Shown here piece by piece: positions 15,347 through 22,501 of a DNA stretch of 32,878 nucleotides. A model generated the notes under the pieces. That model was not told the origin of the DNA. It searched no databases and worked only from the letters and a program-made list of their open reading frames with translations. A program made the translations under genes and the position numbers. Every line of letters starts with the position of its first letter. The stretch's first letter is position 1. The stretch lies in contig JAHHHQ010000010.1 in assembly GCA_019359285.1 (NCBI GenBank), positions 1 through 32,878 of the forward strand, written 5' to 3'. The DNA is from Nodosilinea sp. WJT8-NPBG4 (GTDB taxonomy: Bacteria; Cyanobacteriota; Cyanobacteriia; Phormidesmidales; Phormidesmidaceae).

Positions 15347-16174
15347 CTACTGGGCGGGCGGAACGGGTTGCTGGAGGTTGATAAACGGGACGGTTTCGCC
15401 CGTCACTTGAGGGAGAACCCCGTTCCACTTTTCGATCGCACGTTGCTGGAGTAGTTCGGCGGAGATGGACTCTTGCTGAAGGCGGTTAGCTTCTGCCTGG
15501 GCGCGGGCGGTGGCGACCGTTGCCTCACCGTTGGCCTTTGCCTTCTCTACTTCCTGTCGCGCCCGCTCAGCCTCCTGCTTGGCGGTGATGACAGAGTTGA
15601 TGGCAGCTTGTAGCTCTGCGTCTGGACGGAGGGAGACAAAGCTGATGGAGTGGACCTGGAAGCCGAGGGGATCTAGGTCGGACTGAATCTCCTTGAGGAC
15701 GGTGTCAAGGAACAGGCTTTTCTGCTCTCCATAGATTTCGATTGCTTTCATGGTGGAGCCGACTCGGTTGAAGGAGTCCTGCACCATGCGTCGAACGTAG
15801 ACATCCGCAATCATTTCGGGGGACTGGCGAAACTCAGAAAAGATTTGCTCGGCCTTGTCGGGGGCAAAGCTGTAGGAGATAGCCACGTCTGCCGTGAAGC
15901 TAGCGCCCTCCGATGAGTTGAGGGTAATTTGCTCATTCTGGTCAGGGTTGTCGCTGCGCTCCCAAACCAGGTTCTGGCGGTAAGTGGGGAAGTTGTAGAT
16001 GTCCTCGGTCACCGGGTTGACACCGTAGCGCCCCACCTCAAGGGTTTCCATCTGACCACGCTTGCCGCCTGCCTGGTAGACCTTTACACCAACATTGCCA
16101 GGAGGGACGGTAGCGCAACCGCCGAGAAAAGCGGCAGAAAGAACGATCGAGATTCCAAGGGTCTTGGTCTTCAT
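15347..16174 (-). CDS. SPFH/prohibitin-type lipoprotein
   Basis: 275 residues. The N-terminus carries a lipobox (SAAFLGGC), so the protein is predicted to be lipid-anchored. VPPGNVGVKVYQAGG begins the SPFH (stomatin/prohibitin/flotillin/HflK) domain. It is followed by ASFTADVAISYSFAPDKAEQ and ALKEIQSDLDPLGFQV-like core features, then a charged coiled coil from about 200 to 250 (AKQEAERARQEVEKAKANGE). SPFH proteins assemble into rings on membranes and often modulate proteases or membrane microdomains. Its ATG overlaps the stop of a tiny membrane-protein gene (ATGA, 16174-16171), so the two are translated together. Confidence 0.9.
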   Translation of the reverse strand: MKTKTLGISIVLSAAFLGGCATVPPGNVGVKVYQAGGKRGQMETLEVGRYGVNPVTEDIYNFPTYRQNLVWERSDNPDQNEQITLNSSEGASFTADVAISYSFAPDKAEQIFSEFRQSPEMIADVYVRRMVQDSFNRVGSTMKAIEIYGEQKSLFLDTVLKEIQSDLDPLGFQVHSISFVSLRPDAELQAAINSVITAKQEAERARQEVEKAKANGEATVATARAQAEANRLQQESISAELLQQRAIEKWNGVLPQVTGETVPFINLQQPVPPAQ

Positions 16175-16341
16175 TTGATTTGCGCCAAAGCATAAAGGAC
16201 AGAGACTGTGCCTGCTAACCCCAGGATTACTGAGGCTGGCAGGGCAAAAGGAAAGGCAGCATTGAAAGCTTCTTTCGCCATCAGGAACAAGATGACTCCG
16301 ATCGCTAGCGGAAAAAATACATTGAGCGTCTTCCGGATCAT
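16171..16341 (-). CDS. Small two-helix membrane protein coupled to the SPFH gene
   Basis: A 56-residue protein from the ATG at 16341. Two hydrophobic segments, about 8-22 (VFFPLAIGVILFLM) and 30-52 (FPFALPASVILGLAGTVSVL), are separated by KEAFNAA. It ends QIK followed by TGA that overlaps the next gene's ATG. The stop-start overlap, the clean two-helix hydropathy and a HIP1-like codon run argue for a real gene. No strong Shine-Dalgarno sequence is seen. The frame is open upstream for about 33 codons without a start. A partner or regulator of the SPFH lipoprotein is a reasonable inference from the coupling. Confidence 0.65.
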   Translation of the reverse strand: MIRKTLNVFFPLAIGVILFLMAKEAFNAAFPFALPASVILGLAGTVSVLYALAQIK

Positions 16342-16573
16342 GGCTAAATAGGGTTCTGGATTGGGAGGATGGTCAGCAGTGCAAGCCTGTCCTTGAGGGG
16401 TAGATGGTCTAAGTATTCCCTGAGGTGTTCGATCACTTCATTTCACTGATGGCTCCCGTGCGATCGCGACCCTGATTCCGTTGTGCGAAAGGTCATTTAA
16501 GATTGGTTGTCTCCGTTGGGGATTGCTGCGTTGGTGTGGCTTTACCTGAGACAGCGGTCGTAGGCAATAAAAC

Positions 16574-16640
16574 CCCCGGCGCTGGGCCAGGGGATGGGGT
16601 GAAATTCCATTTACGCCAACCAGCTTACCGCCGCGATCGC
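16574..16640 (+). repeat. Hairpin plus 41-bp conserved repeat, copy 2
   Basis: An imperfect hairpin (CCCCCGGC, 5-base loop, GCCAGGGG; 16574-16594) is followed by the TGAAATTCCATTTACGCC block at 16600-16640, 36/41 identical to the copy after the SLH gene. It sits about 50 bases beyond the stop of the PTPA-tail remnant but in the opposite orientation relative to that gene. Confidence 0.65.
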
Positions 16641-16641
16641 T

Positions 16642-16688
16642 CTCCCCGCCAGCGGCAGGGATAACGGAGCCAGATGGTAGTGGATAGA
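16642..16688. other. Short spacer between repeat copy 2 and the PTPA-tail remnant
   Basis: Holds CTCCCCGCCAGCGGCAGGG, a weak inverted repeat; no gene. Confidence 0.3.
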
Positions 16689-16796
16689 TTAAGCTTCCTG
16701 CTCTGTGGGCTCTTCTTGGCCCTTTTTACGCATAGCCGCAATACCCATGCCGATTAGACCAGGAAGTAGAGCGGGGGTGGGCACGAAGAAGTCGTC
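16689..16796 (-). pseudogene. PTPA/PEP-CTERM-type sorting tail, gene front lost
   Basis: The minus strand encodes DDFFVPTPALLPGLIGMG, AAMRKKGQ, then an acidic tail and TAA. This is the C-terminal sorting signal of the cyanobacterial PTPA-CTERM type: a V-PTPA motif, a single hydrophobic helix, then a basic cluster, recognised by an exosortase-like system in the membrane. An in-frame TAG lies immediately upstream (16799-16797) and no sorted domain precedes it, so only the tail of a once longer surface protein survives. Confidence 0.75.
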
Positions 16797-16897
16797 CTAG
16801 CACCTCAGCCAAATGGCCCGGATGGATTCCCCATTGAACGACCAGCCATAAACAGGCGGGCACCATAAAAACAGCAGCGAGTTCCTGAGAACGTCCC

Positions 16898-16954
16898 GTA
16901 GATGCACCCTAAATTACTCCCCACGGATCTCGCTGTCCCGTGGGGTTTTGTTTT
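16898..16954 (-). repeat. Hairpin/terminator repeat with GGGTGCATCTAC flank, copy A
   Basis: An 8-bp perfect stem (CCCCACGG, 16919-16926; CCGTGGGG, 16938-16945) is followed on the plus strand by TTTTGTTTT, a good plus-strand terminator. On the minus strand it follows the stop of the gene at 16964-17206 and is then followed by GGGTGCATCTAC (16909-16898). The same hairpin-plus-flank arrangement occurs at 18322-18366 and 18821-18871 in the opposite orientation. Confidence 0.75.
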
Positions 16955-16963
16955 GAGTGTCGA

Positions 16964-17206
16964 TTAGCTATCTAACCAGCTCAGGTCGTGGGCCTTGAGC
17001 AGAGCGTCGCTGTGGGTCACAACCCGCCCTTCAATTTCCCATCCAATTAACTCGGACTCTTCACCACTATCCTGGTCGAATAACGCAATGTCCAGAGTGC
17101 AGAGCCACTCATAGCCATAAGAATGGCAAGAGGAAAGGTAAGCAAAATCATATTTGTGTAGCCTGCGGTCGTCAGTCGAGGATGTTCCAATCCCTATCAA
17201 AGTCAT
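16964..17206 (-). CDS. Small soluble protein, paralogue A of the 18522 gene
   Basis: 80 residues with no signal peptide or membrane segment. The second half, SGEESELIGWEIEGRVVTHS followed by DALLKAHDLSWLD, aligns with the protein at 18522-18740 (GEEQEMIDWLIEGWIAVLCT, AMLQAKDWSWAD). The first halves also align (LHKYDFAYLSSCHSYGY versus LHRQAYAIFSSSQGD). The conserved W-x-IEG and L-x-W motifs suggest one small helical family. No known domain. A hairpin/terminator repeat follows directly, as with the paralogue. It starts at 17206, back to back with the replication-protein fragment on the other strand. Confidence 0.65.
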   Translation of the reverse strand: MTLIGIGTSSTDDRRLHKYDFAYLSSCHSYGYEWLCTLDIALFDQDSGEESELIGWEIEGRVVTHSDALLKAHDLSWLDS

Positions 17207-17542
17207 CTCTTAATTCAGCAAAGCCCAAATATCTACTACCCGGGCCAGAAAAACAACCCGATCGCCGTCGAGGTACCCACCCTGGAGCTCGGGCAAACGT
17301 CCAACCATCAGGGACTAGAATCGGCCTACTCGGCTGACAGCTCGGATGATGAGGTTGCCATCATTAGGGAGGTTTTAATCAAGGCGGCTGAGCCGCTACG
17401 GGCATCTCAGATTCGGCAAAAGCACAGGGCACTAAAGGACAGTATCGACACCAAGGCGCTAGAGCAAAAACTAGAGCTCATGGCGATGGAGGGCTTCATC
17501 GAGCGCATTCCCGAGACACCGCCCAGATACACTGTCTCGTGA
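17207..17542 (+). pseudogene. C-terminal fragment of a possible plasmid-type replication protein
   Basis: An open plus frame ends at TGA 17540-17542 and encodes IYYPGQKNNPIAVEVPTLEL, an acidic linker (ADSSDDEVA) and a winged-helix-like end (IIREVLIKAAEPLRASQIRQ, then ALEQKLELMAMEGFIERIPE). REVL-KAAEPLRASQI is the usual phrasing of a small winged helix. Such tails occur on large primase/helicase-type proteins of cyanobacterial plasmids (DUF3987 or CyRepA1-like), but I infer this mainly from the iterated motifs directly downstream. There is no start codon and the sequence is cut where the paralogue A gene begins, so it is a truncated remnant. Confidence 0.5.
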
Positions 17543-17665
17543 CTGTCTACGCTGCGAGACAAACCGCCAAACCCCTTGTCTTGTGGTTGTCTCACCGTCT
17601 TGCAGCTGTCTCGTAGGTTGTCTCGCGAGACGGTTATAAGACATCCAAGAGACAGCTACAAGACA
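17533..17665. repeat. Dense array of TGTCTY / RAGACA motifs (iteron-like)
   Basis: Within about 133 bases there are roughly twelve copies of the pentamer-hexamer YGTCTY in both orientations: TGTCTCG, TGTCTAC, GAGACA, TGTCTTG, TGTCTCA, CGTCTTG, TGTCTCG twice, CGAGACG, AAGACA, GAGACA and AAGACA. Two adjoining copies form the palindrome TGTCTCGCGAGACG. Spacing is about 8-20 bases. The array starts inside the last codons of the replication-like fragment. It could be plasmid iterons, an origin, or transposase sites at an element end. It is far denser than chance. Confidence 0.65.
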
Positions 17666-17795
17666 GCATCTTCCTCCATCACCGACTGCTATCTAGGAGT
17701 AAGAAGTATGGCTTGAAAATGCCCTTACACTCCACTTGAATTGCACCAGTTCAATCTCCCCAGATTTGACTAATCATCAATCCAGCGGGGATTAC

Positions 17796-18158
17796 CTAAT
17801 GAGCCGTAGTTGGTTCACAAGTTGCTTTATAAAGTTCTAATGACATTTCTAGAACCTGGCGTTCTGTGTCAGTCAGAGCACTACCCTCTTTAACCAGGTC
17901 ATGAAGGAATTGAGTTCTGAGATTACCCGCATACATGGCGGTTAAGGCGAGGGCATCCTTTTCCTGGCGTTCGGTCAAATACTTATTGCTGCTCTTGAAG
18001 TGGGAAAGATTGTCACTGGTCATACTGTCCAGCGTTCTATAGAAGCTACCTGCCGTCTGAAACAGGTCTAACACTGCCTTATAGGCAGTACTCTTTTGGC
18101 CTGATTCACTGATTTTGCCTGCTACAGCCCTTGAGAACTGCGTCAGATCAGGCTTCAT
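17796..18158 (-). CDS. Hypothetical helical protein
   Basis: 120 residues from the ATG at 18158. It is predominantly helical and hydrophilic: FSRAVAGKISESGQ, TAYKAVLDLFQTAGSFYRTL, KYLTERQEKDALALTAMYAG and LTDTERQVLEMSLELYKAT. No signal peptide, membrane segment or catalytic motif is seen and I do not recognise a family. Composition and codon use fit its neighbours. It is isolated between the TGTCTY array and a hairpin repeat; the sequence gives no hint to its role. Confidence 0.6.
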   Translation of the reverse strand: MKPDLTQFSRAVAGKISESGQKSTAYKAVLDLFQTAGSFYRTLDSMTSDNLSHFKSSNKYLTERQEKDALALTAMYAGNLRTQFLHDLVKEGSALTDTERQVLEMSLELYKATCEPTTAH

Positions 18159-18321
18159 GTCTTTGGGTTGAAGTATTTCACCGCTTTGTTATCTCCTCCG
18201 ATTAGGTCATTCTTTTGCCTCACTGTGGGCAGGATCAGCAAAATAGCTAATGCCCTCACCTAGCTCATTCCCTAGAGTCCATAGCACCCAATCGACCAGG
18301 CTAGGGTGCCCCAAAACAAAC
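18159..18321. other. Intergenic, nothing recognised
   Basis: Upstream region of the helical-protein gene, reading left. No clear promoter. CTAGGGTGCCCC just before the hairpin is a short, partial echo of the GGGTGC flank. Confidence 0.35.
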
Positions 18322-18366
18322 CCCCCACAGGACAGCGGTACCTGTGGGGGTTAAGGGTGCATCTAC
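18322..18366 (+). repeat. Hairpin/terminator repeat with GGGTGCATCTAC flank, copy B
   Basis: A perfect 10-bp stem (CCCCCACAGG, 18322-18331; CCTGTGGGGG, 18341-18350), preceded by AAAACAAA and followed by TTAA and GGGTGCATCTAC (18355-18366). No gene ends just upstream on the plus strand, so unlike copies A and C this one has lost its gene or moved independently. Confidence 0.75.
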
Positions 18367-18521
18367 AGATATGGCTCTTGATCCGCTGTTGGGTCTATGG
18401 TGCCCGGTCGTTGGGGCGTGATCGCGTGGGTCGGCAGATGGCTTAGCCAGTCATCTCGATTGATGCGGCGGTGAAGCGGGCTTGGGTAGGATTTCAGTTG
18501 TAGTCCTCATAGCGAATCCTC
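18367..18521. other. Upstream region of paralogue B
   Basis: No gene is visible. GGTAGGATTT about 30 bases before the ATG is not a convincing ribosome site, and no clean promoter pair can be placed. Confidence 0.3.
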
Positions 18522-18740
18522 ATGCACGATGGCGCGCTTCACCGGCAGGCTTATGCCATCTTTAGCAGCAGCCAGGGCGATCGCTCTGACTTCGATGCGC
18601 TGAAAAATTTAGCCTTGCAAGCGCAGGGCGAAGAGCAAGAAATGATCGATTGGCTCATTGAAGGATGGATTGCTGTGCTGTGCACAGCGATGCTTCAGGC
18701 TAAGGATTGGAGCTGGGCCGATGAGACAGCGCCCGAATAG
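18522..18740 (+). CDS. Small soluble protein, paralogue B of the 16964 gene
   Basis: 72 residues, helical and acidic at the end (ALKNLALQAQGEEQEMIDWL, IEGWIAVLCTAMLQAKDW, SWADE). It aligns along most of its length with the protein on the opposite strand at 16964-17206, sharing LH-x-x-x(Y/F)A, SS, GEE-x-E-x-I-x-W-x-IEG and the ALL/AML-x-A-x-D-x-SW end. Unlike paralogue A it has an N-terminal shortening and a Cys-containing middle. A related hairpin element follows about 80 bases downstream. The pair therefore looks like a duplicated gene-plus-terminator unit that has become inverted. Function unknown. Confidence 0.6.
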   Translation: MHDGALHRQAYAIFSSSQGDRSDFDALKNLALQAQGEEQEMIDWLIEGWIAVLCTAMLQAKDWSWADETAPE

Positions 18741-18820
18741 TTGCGCTGATGGCCACCCGCGTAGTTGCACCACCCGCAGGTGAACTCAGCCCTTGCATCC
18801 CCGCGATTGCCCAAACAAAA

Positions 18821-18871
18821 CCCCCACGGGCCAGCGGTGCCGATGGGGGTTAGTTCTCAGGGTGCATCTAC
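18821..18871 (+). repeat. Hairpin/terminator repeat with GGGTGCATCTAC flank, copy C
   Basis: AAACAAAACCCCCACGGG begins at 18813. The outer stem CCCCCA (18821-18826) pairs with TGGGGG (18844-18849), with a GCGGTGCC-type loop shared with copy B (CAGCGGT). GGGTGCATCTAC lies at 18860-18871. It follows paralogue B as copy A follows paralogue A. Confidence 0.7.
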
Positions 18872-19132
18872 GATTCAGGTGGCAGCCAGAGGGGGCTAGC
18901 TATTACGCTGGTGAGCTAATTTTAGACCCAGTGCAGCTGCCGCTTCATGCAGCCGCTGTTTATGGGTCGATGCCCTAACGGTGAGAGGCCAGTACCCCGA
19001 GCGGCAGCGGGCCAGATTCACTGGGATTGTGGGTTTTGTGGCTGGGCAGATGATTCGATTTAAGTTAAGTTTTCCCAGTCAACAGTTTGATGTGTAGCGT
19101 ACAGGAAACGTGTACTTTCCTTTGCTAATGGA
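18872..19132. other. Intergenic, nothing recognised
   Basis: No gene supported. A 61-codon frame running through the hairpin repeat is treated as chance. The last 60 bases before 19133 are AT-richer and should hold the promoter of the membrane-protein gene. Confidence 0.35.
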
Positions 19133-19534
19133 ATGAACAACTCTATCCGTGTAGGCTTCCTCTACTTTGTGGCGGTGTTTGCCATCGGCTTCCTGCTTGG
19201 AACACTTCGGGTTCTGGTGCTGATTCCAAAGCTTGGGGAACTCGTTAGTACCTTCATTGAGTTGCCCATTCTTTTGAGTGCAGCCTGGCTAATTTCTGAT
19301 TTCCTGACGACTCAATTCAATGTGCCATCTCAATGGTGGGTTCGTCTTAATATGGGAATAGTTGCCTTTGGGGTACTAATGGCGGCTGAGTTAGGGCTAT
19401 CGGTTTGGTTGTTTGGCAGCACAGTACAGGGGCACTTCGCAGCCTATCAGTCACTTCCTAAGACCATTGGTTTGGCTGGGCAAGCCGTCTTCGCGCTAAT
19501 TCCCCTACTGCAAATGGGGAAGAGTAAAAATTAG
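19133..19534 (+). CDS. Four-helix membrane protein, unknown function
   Basis: 133 residues with four predicted membrane helices: about 7-30 (GFLYFVAVFAIGFLLGTL), 38-58 (FIELPILLSAAWLISDF), 72-97 (NMGIVAFGVLMAAELGLSVW) and 110-128 (IGLAGQAVFALIPLLQM). The loop SQWWVR between helices 2 and 3 is the most polar part. It ends in a basic KSKN tail, probably cytoplasmic. Small conserved integral membrane proteins of this shape occur widely without known function. AATGGA just upstream is a weak ribosome site. It is convergent with the CPBP operon. Confidence 0.75.
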   Translation: MNNSIRVGFLYFVAVFAIGFLLGTLRVLVLIPKLGELVSTFIELPILLSAAWLISDFLTTQFNVPSQWWVRLNMGIVAFGVLMAAELGLSVWLFGSTVQGHFAAYQSLPKTIGLAGQAVFALIPLLQMGKSKN

Positions 19535-19691
19535 CAACAGTTCACGGTGCAGGAAACGACGCTGATAGCCTTGGGAGCGCTCGTATAGCTGAGCTGATGG
19601 GGCATCGCTGACAAAGCATTCTCCCAGCCCCACTCACTTAGGGATTAATTCACCGATCTTGCGTGCTGAAATTGAGTTTAGACGGTTCATG

Positions 19692-20537
19692 TCATTCTGA
19701 ACCCGACTTTGACTGCGGCGATCGCAGAGGCCGATGGGGTTCCGCATCGCACAGTAGACCGAGGGCGATCACCACAAGCAGTCCTACTGCTAGCCCATAG
19801 GGTCGTAGATTACTACCATCCGGCATCACCATGACTGGTATGACCCACCCCCAAGCGTTGACCGCAGTATGCAGCACGAGAGCGGGCAGCACGCTTCCTT
19901 GGGTCTGATTGAATAGCCATGCAAACAGCACCGACAGGGCCACCGTGCTCACTATAAATAGGCCAAAGGGGAGGTGGCTTTGCGTCGTGTCGGCCATATA
20001 AAACAGCGGCAGATGCCAGATGCCCCACACCGTGCCCAAAACAAGGCTAGCCACGCGCCAGCTATAGCGCTCTTGCAAAACAGGCAAGGCATAACCTCGC
20101 CAGCCAAATTCCTCACCCAGCGGGCCGCCCAGTACCAGCATCAGGCCAAAGTTCACCACGGCTAGGAGCACACGCCCGGATGCAGGAGACGGGGCGATCG
20201 TGCCGCCCAAGGCGATGTGCATAGCGGCGGCCAGACCCATGACCGCCAAAGGCAAGAAAAACGAGAGCGCCAGCCAACGCCACCCAACCCGCCATTGCAG
20301 CGATCGCCTGAGCCAACGATGCAGCCCGTCCGGTCCACCAACGTACCTCACCACCGCGATTGCTGCGATGCCGGGGCCAAAACTCCCCGCGATAATCAAC
20401 ATGCTCCCAACAGCAGGCAACTGAGGTCTGACCACCGAAGCCAGCAGCCAGCAGGCCCATGACCAAGCAAACGCTAAGGCAAAGAATGCCAAAAGGCGCG
20501 GATTAAAGCCTGATCTACCGTGATGTGTCATACCCAT
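19692..20537 (-). CDS. CPBP-family intramembrane metalloprotease, second of a tandem pair
   Basis: 281 residues with about eight membrane helices. The protease motifs are GEEFGWRGYALPVLQ (motif 1, EExxxR), WGIWHLPLF (motif 2, H) and LHTAVNAWGW (motif 3, HxxxN), all present. This is the CPBP/Rce1-like (Abi) family; members cleave or mature membrane-linked peptides and are often linked with bacteriocins or protein maturation. The start ATG at 20537 is three bases beyond the TAA of the first CPBP gene, so the two are tightly coupled. It is more GC-rich than its partner and clearly diverged from it. The substrate is not indicated, though no bacteriocin-like peptide gene is nearby. Confidence 0.92.
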   Translation of the reverse strand: MGMTHHGRSGFNPRLLAFFALAFAWSWACWLLASVVRPQLPAVGSMLIIAGSFGPGIAAIAVVRYVGGPDGLHRWLRRSLQWRVGWRWLALSFFLPLAVMGLAAAMHIALGGTIAPSPASGRVLLAVVNFGLMLVLGGPLGEEFGWRGYALPVLQERYSWRVASLVLGTVWGIWHLPLFYMADTTQSHLPFGLFIVSTVALSVLFAWLFNQTQGSVLPALVLHTAVNAWGWVIPVMVMPDGSNLRPYGLAVGLLVVIALGLLCDAEPHRPLRSPQSKSGSE

Positions 20538-20539
20538 TA

Positions 20540-21328
20540 TTAGTCCACATAAACCTGTTTTCGGTGCGAGAGCGTTACTTTCCCAAACACTAAAATCAGA
20601 ATGATCGCCACCACACAATTCACGAGAGCGTAGGCGATAGGCGATACCCCAGATATCAAGGCTCCAAAGATGTTCAGCGCACCATGAAAAAGTGCCACTA
20701 GCAAAAGGCTGCCTTGGGTGCTGTTGTAAAGCCAGGTGTAAATAAAAGCACTGGCAACGATGCTAATAAACCAGATTAAAGGCGACTGAGTCATCGGGTT
20801 GCCTGTCAAAAAGACCAGCGGTAAATGCCATAAACTCCACAACAGTCCCACAATCAGGGTGGCGGATAGGGCATTATGTCGTTTCTGCAAATGTGGGAGC
20901 GCAAACCCCCGCCACCCAATTTCTTCGCTCGTGTTGGAGAGAACCACCGCTAAAACGGCAACAAAAAAGAGAAGCGGATTACTTGGAATTGATGTGGGTG
21001 CTCCAGTTAAACCCATTAATTTTGTCAGGACTTGCCCGGTAACAAAAATAACAACAGGCCCCAGCACTGCGACGAGATACCAAACCAGATTAACGCGCCA
21101 TTTGAGCAGACCCTTGAGTAGATTCTGAACCCCTGTCTTGCCCTGCATCACCTGGGACATAATCACAGCCGCAAGGGCGGGGCCAATGGAAAACAGGATG
21201 CCAAGGAACTGGACGAAGGGACTCTCAAATGGGGCAATCCCCCGCGAACCGAGGACTCCCGGAATCAAGCCAATCCATGAGATGCCAAACGCCAAGATGT
21301 AGAACCCAGCAACGGAATGTTTTTTCAT
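20540..21328 (-). CDS. CPBP-family intramembrane metalloprotease, first of a tandem pair
   Basis: 262 residues, mostly hydrophobic helices. Motif 1 is SEEIGWRGFALPHLQ with Glu135, Glu136 and Arg140, motif 2 is WSLWHLPLVF, and motif 3 is LFHGALNIFG. All residues expected for catalysis are present. The ATG at 21328 begins MKKHSVAGFYILAFGISW, the first helix; the frame is open further upstream, but those residues are polar and unlike the family. It lies upstream of the second CPBP gene with a two-base gap. The two share the fold and motifs but little other sequence, so the duplication is old or the genes were brought together. Confidence 0.92.
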   Translation of the reverse strand: MKKHSVAGFYILAFGISWIGLIPGVLGSRGIAPFESPFVQFLGILFSIGPALAAVIMSQVMQGKTGVQNLLKGLLKWRVNLVWYLVAVLGPVVIFVTGQVLTKLMGLTGAPTSIPSNPLLFFVAVLAVVLSNTSEEIGWRGFALPHLQKRHNALSATLIVGLLWSLWHLPLVFLTGNPMTQSPLIWFISIVASAFIYTWLYNSTQGSLLLVALFHGALNIFGALISGVSPIAYALVNCVVAIILILVFGKVTLSHRKQVYVD

Positions 21329-21471
21329 TACAAGTAATGCTGGTCGTGTCCAGCGGCCTTCACAGGGATATTTTTTAGATGGAATACGCTCAAACCAGTA
21401 CAGCCTCAAGCGATCGCCGGAGCGACCGAGCATCGCCGCGATAAATCCGGAAGTTATGCATCAGTCATGGT

Positions 21472-22428
21472 TCAGTCTCTGGAGGTGGGCGTGGTCACAC
21501 GATCGCTGCGAATGAGAAAACGGCCATTGAAGCGCACTGGCAAGGGGTCACCTGACAGGGGCATAGCTAAAGATCCCGGTCGCTGGGCGTGAATATGAAG
21601 GTGAGGTTCGCCGCTGGCCCCAGAATTGCCAACCTCGGCAATGGCGTCCCCGACTGCAACGGCCATGCCCGACTGCACCACGAGACTCTGGGGGCGAAAA
21701 TGGGCCAGGATGACCTCGAACGCGCCACAGCGCAGAATCACATGATTTCCAGCCCGGTTGATCAGGTCAGTCTCCGGGATGGTCATATCTGGGAAGCCAT
21801 CGACCGCCTGCACCACCTGGCCTGCACAGGGAGCGAGCACCGGCGCACCGTAGATCAAGTACGCCGCAGAGTGCTTAGGAACGATGCCGCGCGATCGCAA
21901 CCCCCACCGATTAACCTGAATGATATCGGTGCCGTAACTCTGGCCCCGATAGGCTCGAAAACGGGGTACTGACTCGTCTAAGGTTTTTAGGTGAGCATTG
22001 ATGCGAATATCGCTACCGCCATTGACGATCAGAAAGTTGTCACCTCGCAGCGGAAAGGTGAGGTCAACAGCAGGCGCATCAGCAGGAAACTGCCCCGTCC
22101 AACTGCGAGCCGCCTCATTGCTTACATACACGCCAAAGGCCACGAAACCCACAATCATGACCCACCCCGGCCAGCTTAATGGCATCCGGCGCTTTGGCTG
22201 CTGCTTCGAAAACCCCAGCCCCAACGCCAGCACAAATAGCACCCCATAGAGATAGGGCGTCCACCAAGGCGGAAAGACCCAGATGCCCATCCGGGCGATC
22301 ATAACTAGGGCGATCGCGGTCGTCAGAGATTGAATTCCAATACCCAGCAGATTGTGGAGCGGCACAAAAGCCAACCACCCAATCAAGATAAGAGGAAACA
22401 GAAGCTGAGCCAAGATGAAGATCGTCAT
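21472..22428 (-). CDS. M23-family peptidase with N-terminal membrane helices
   Basis: 318 residues. Four membrane helices occupy roughly residues 1-110. An M23 (LytM) domain follows: NAHLKTLDES and QSYGTDIIQV supply the early His and Asp, APCAGQVVQAVDGFPD is the core strand, and GNSGASGEPHLHIH carries the paired HxH zinc ligands. Members cut peptidoglycan cross-links or act as degenerate activators; here the ligands look intact for the variant subgroup in which the first His lies further upstream of the Asp. I start at the ATG at 22428 because GAGG lies about 8 bases before it; a TTG at 22476 would add 16 residues. It lies between the DUF6544-like gene and the CPBP pair on the same strand. 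Confidence 0.85.
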   Translation of the reverse strand: MTIFILAQLLFPLILIGWLAFVPLHNLLGIGIQSLTTAIALVMIARMGIWVFPPWWTPYLYGVLFVLALGLGFSKQQPKRRMPLSWPGWVMIVGFVAFGVYVSNEAARSWTGQFPADAPAVDLTFPLRGDNFLIVNGGSDIRINAHLKTLDESVPRFRAYRGQSYGTDIIQVNRWGLRSRGIVPKHSAAYLIYGAPVLAPCAGQVVQAVDGFPDMTIPETDLINRAGNHVILRCGAFEVILAHFRPQSLVVQSGMAVAVGDAIAEVGNSGASGEPHLHIHAQRPGSLAMPLSGDPLPVRFNGRFLIRSDRVTTPTSRD

Positions 22429-22501
22429 TCTATGCCTCGGTATGGCATCTTTTTGAGCAGCATGGATTTTCTCCAATCTGGCTTTCTGAGACTACTAACG
22501 A

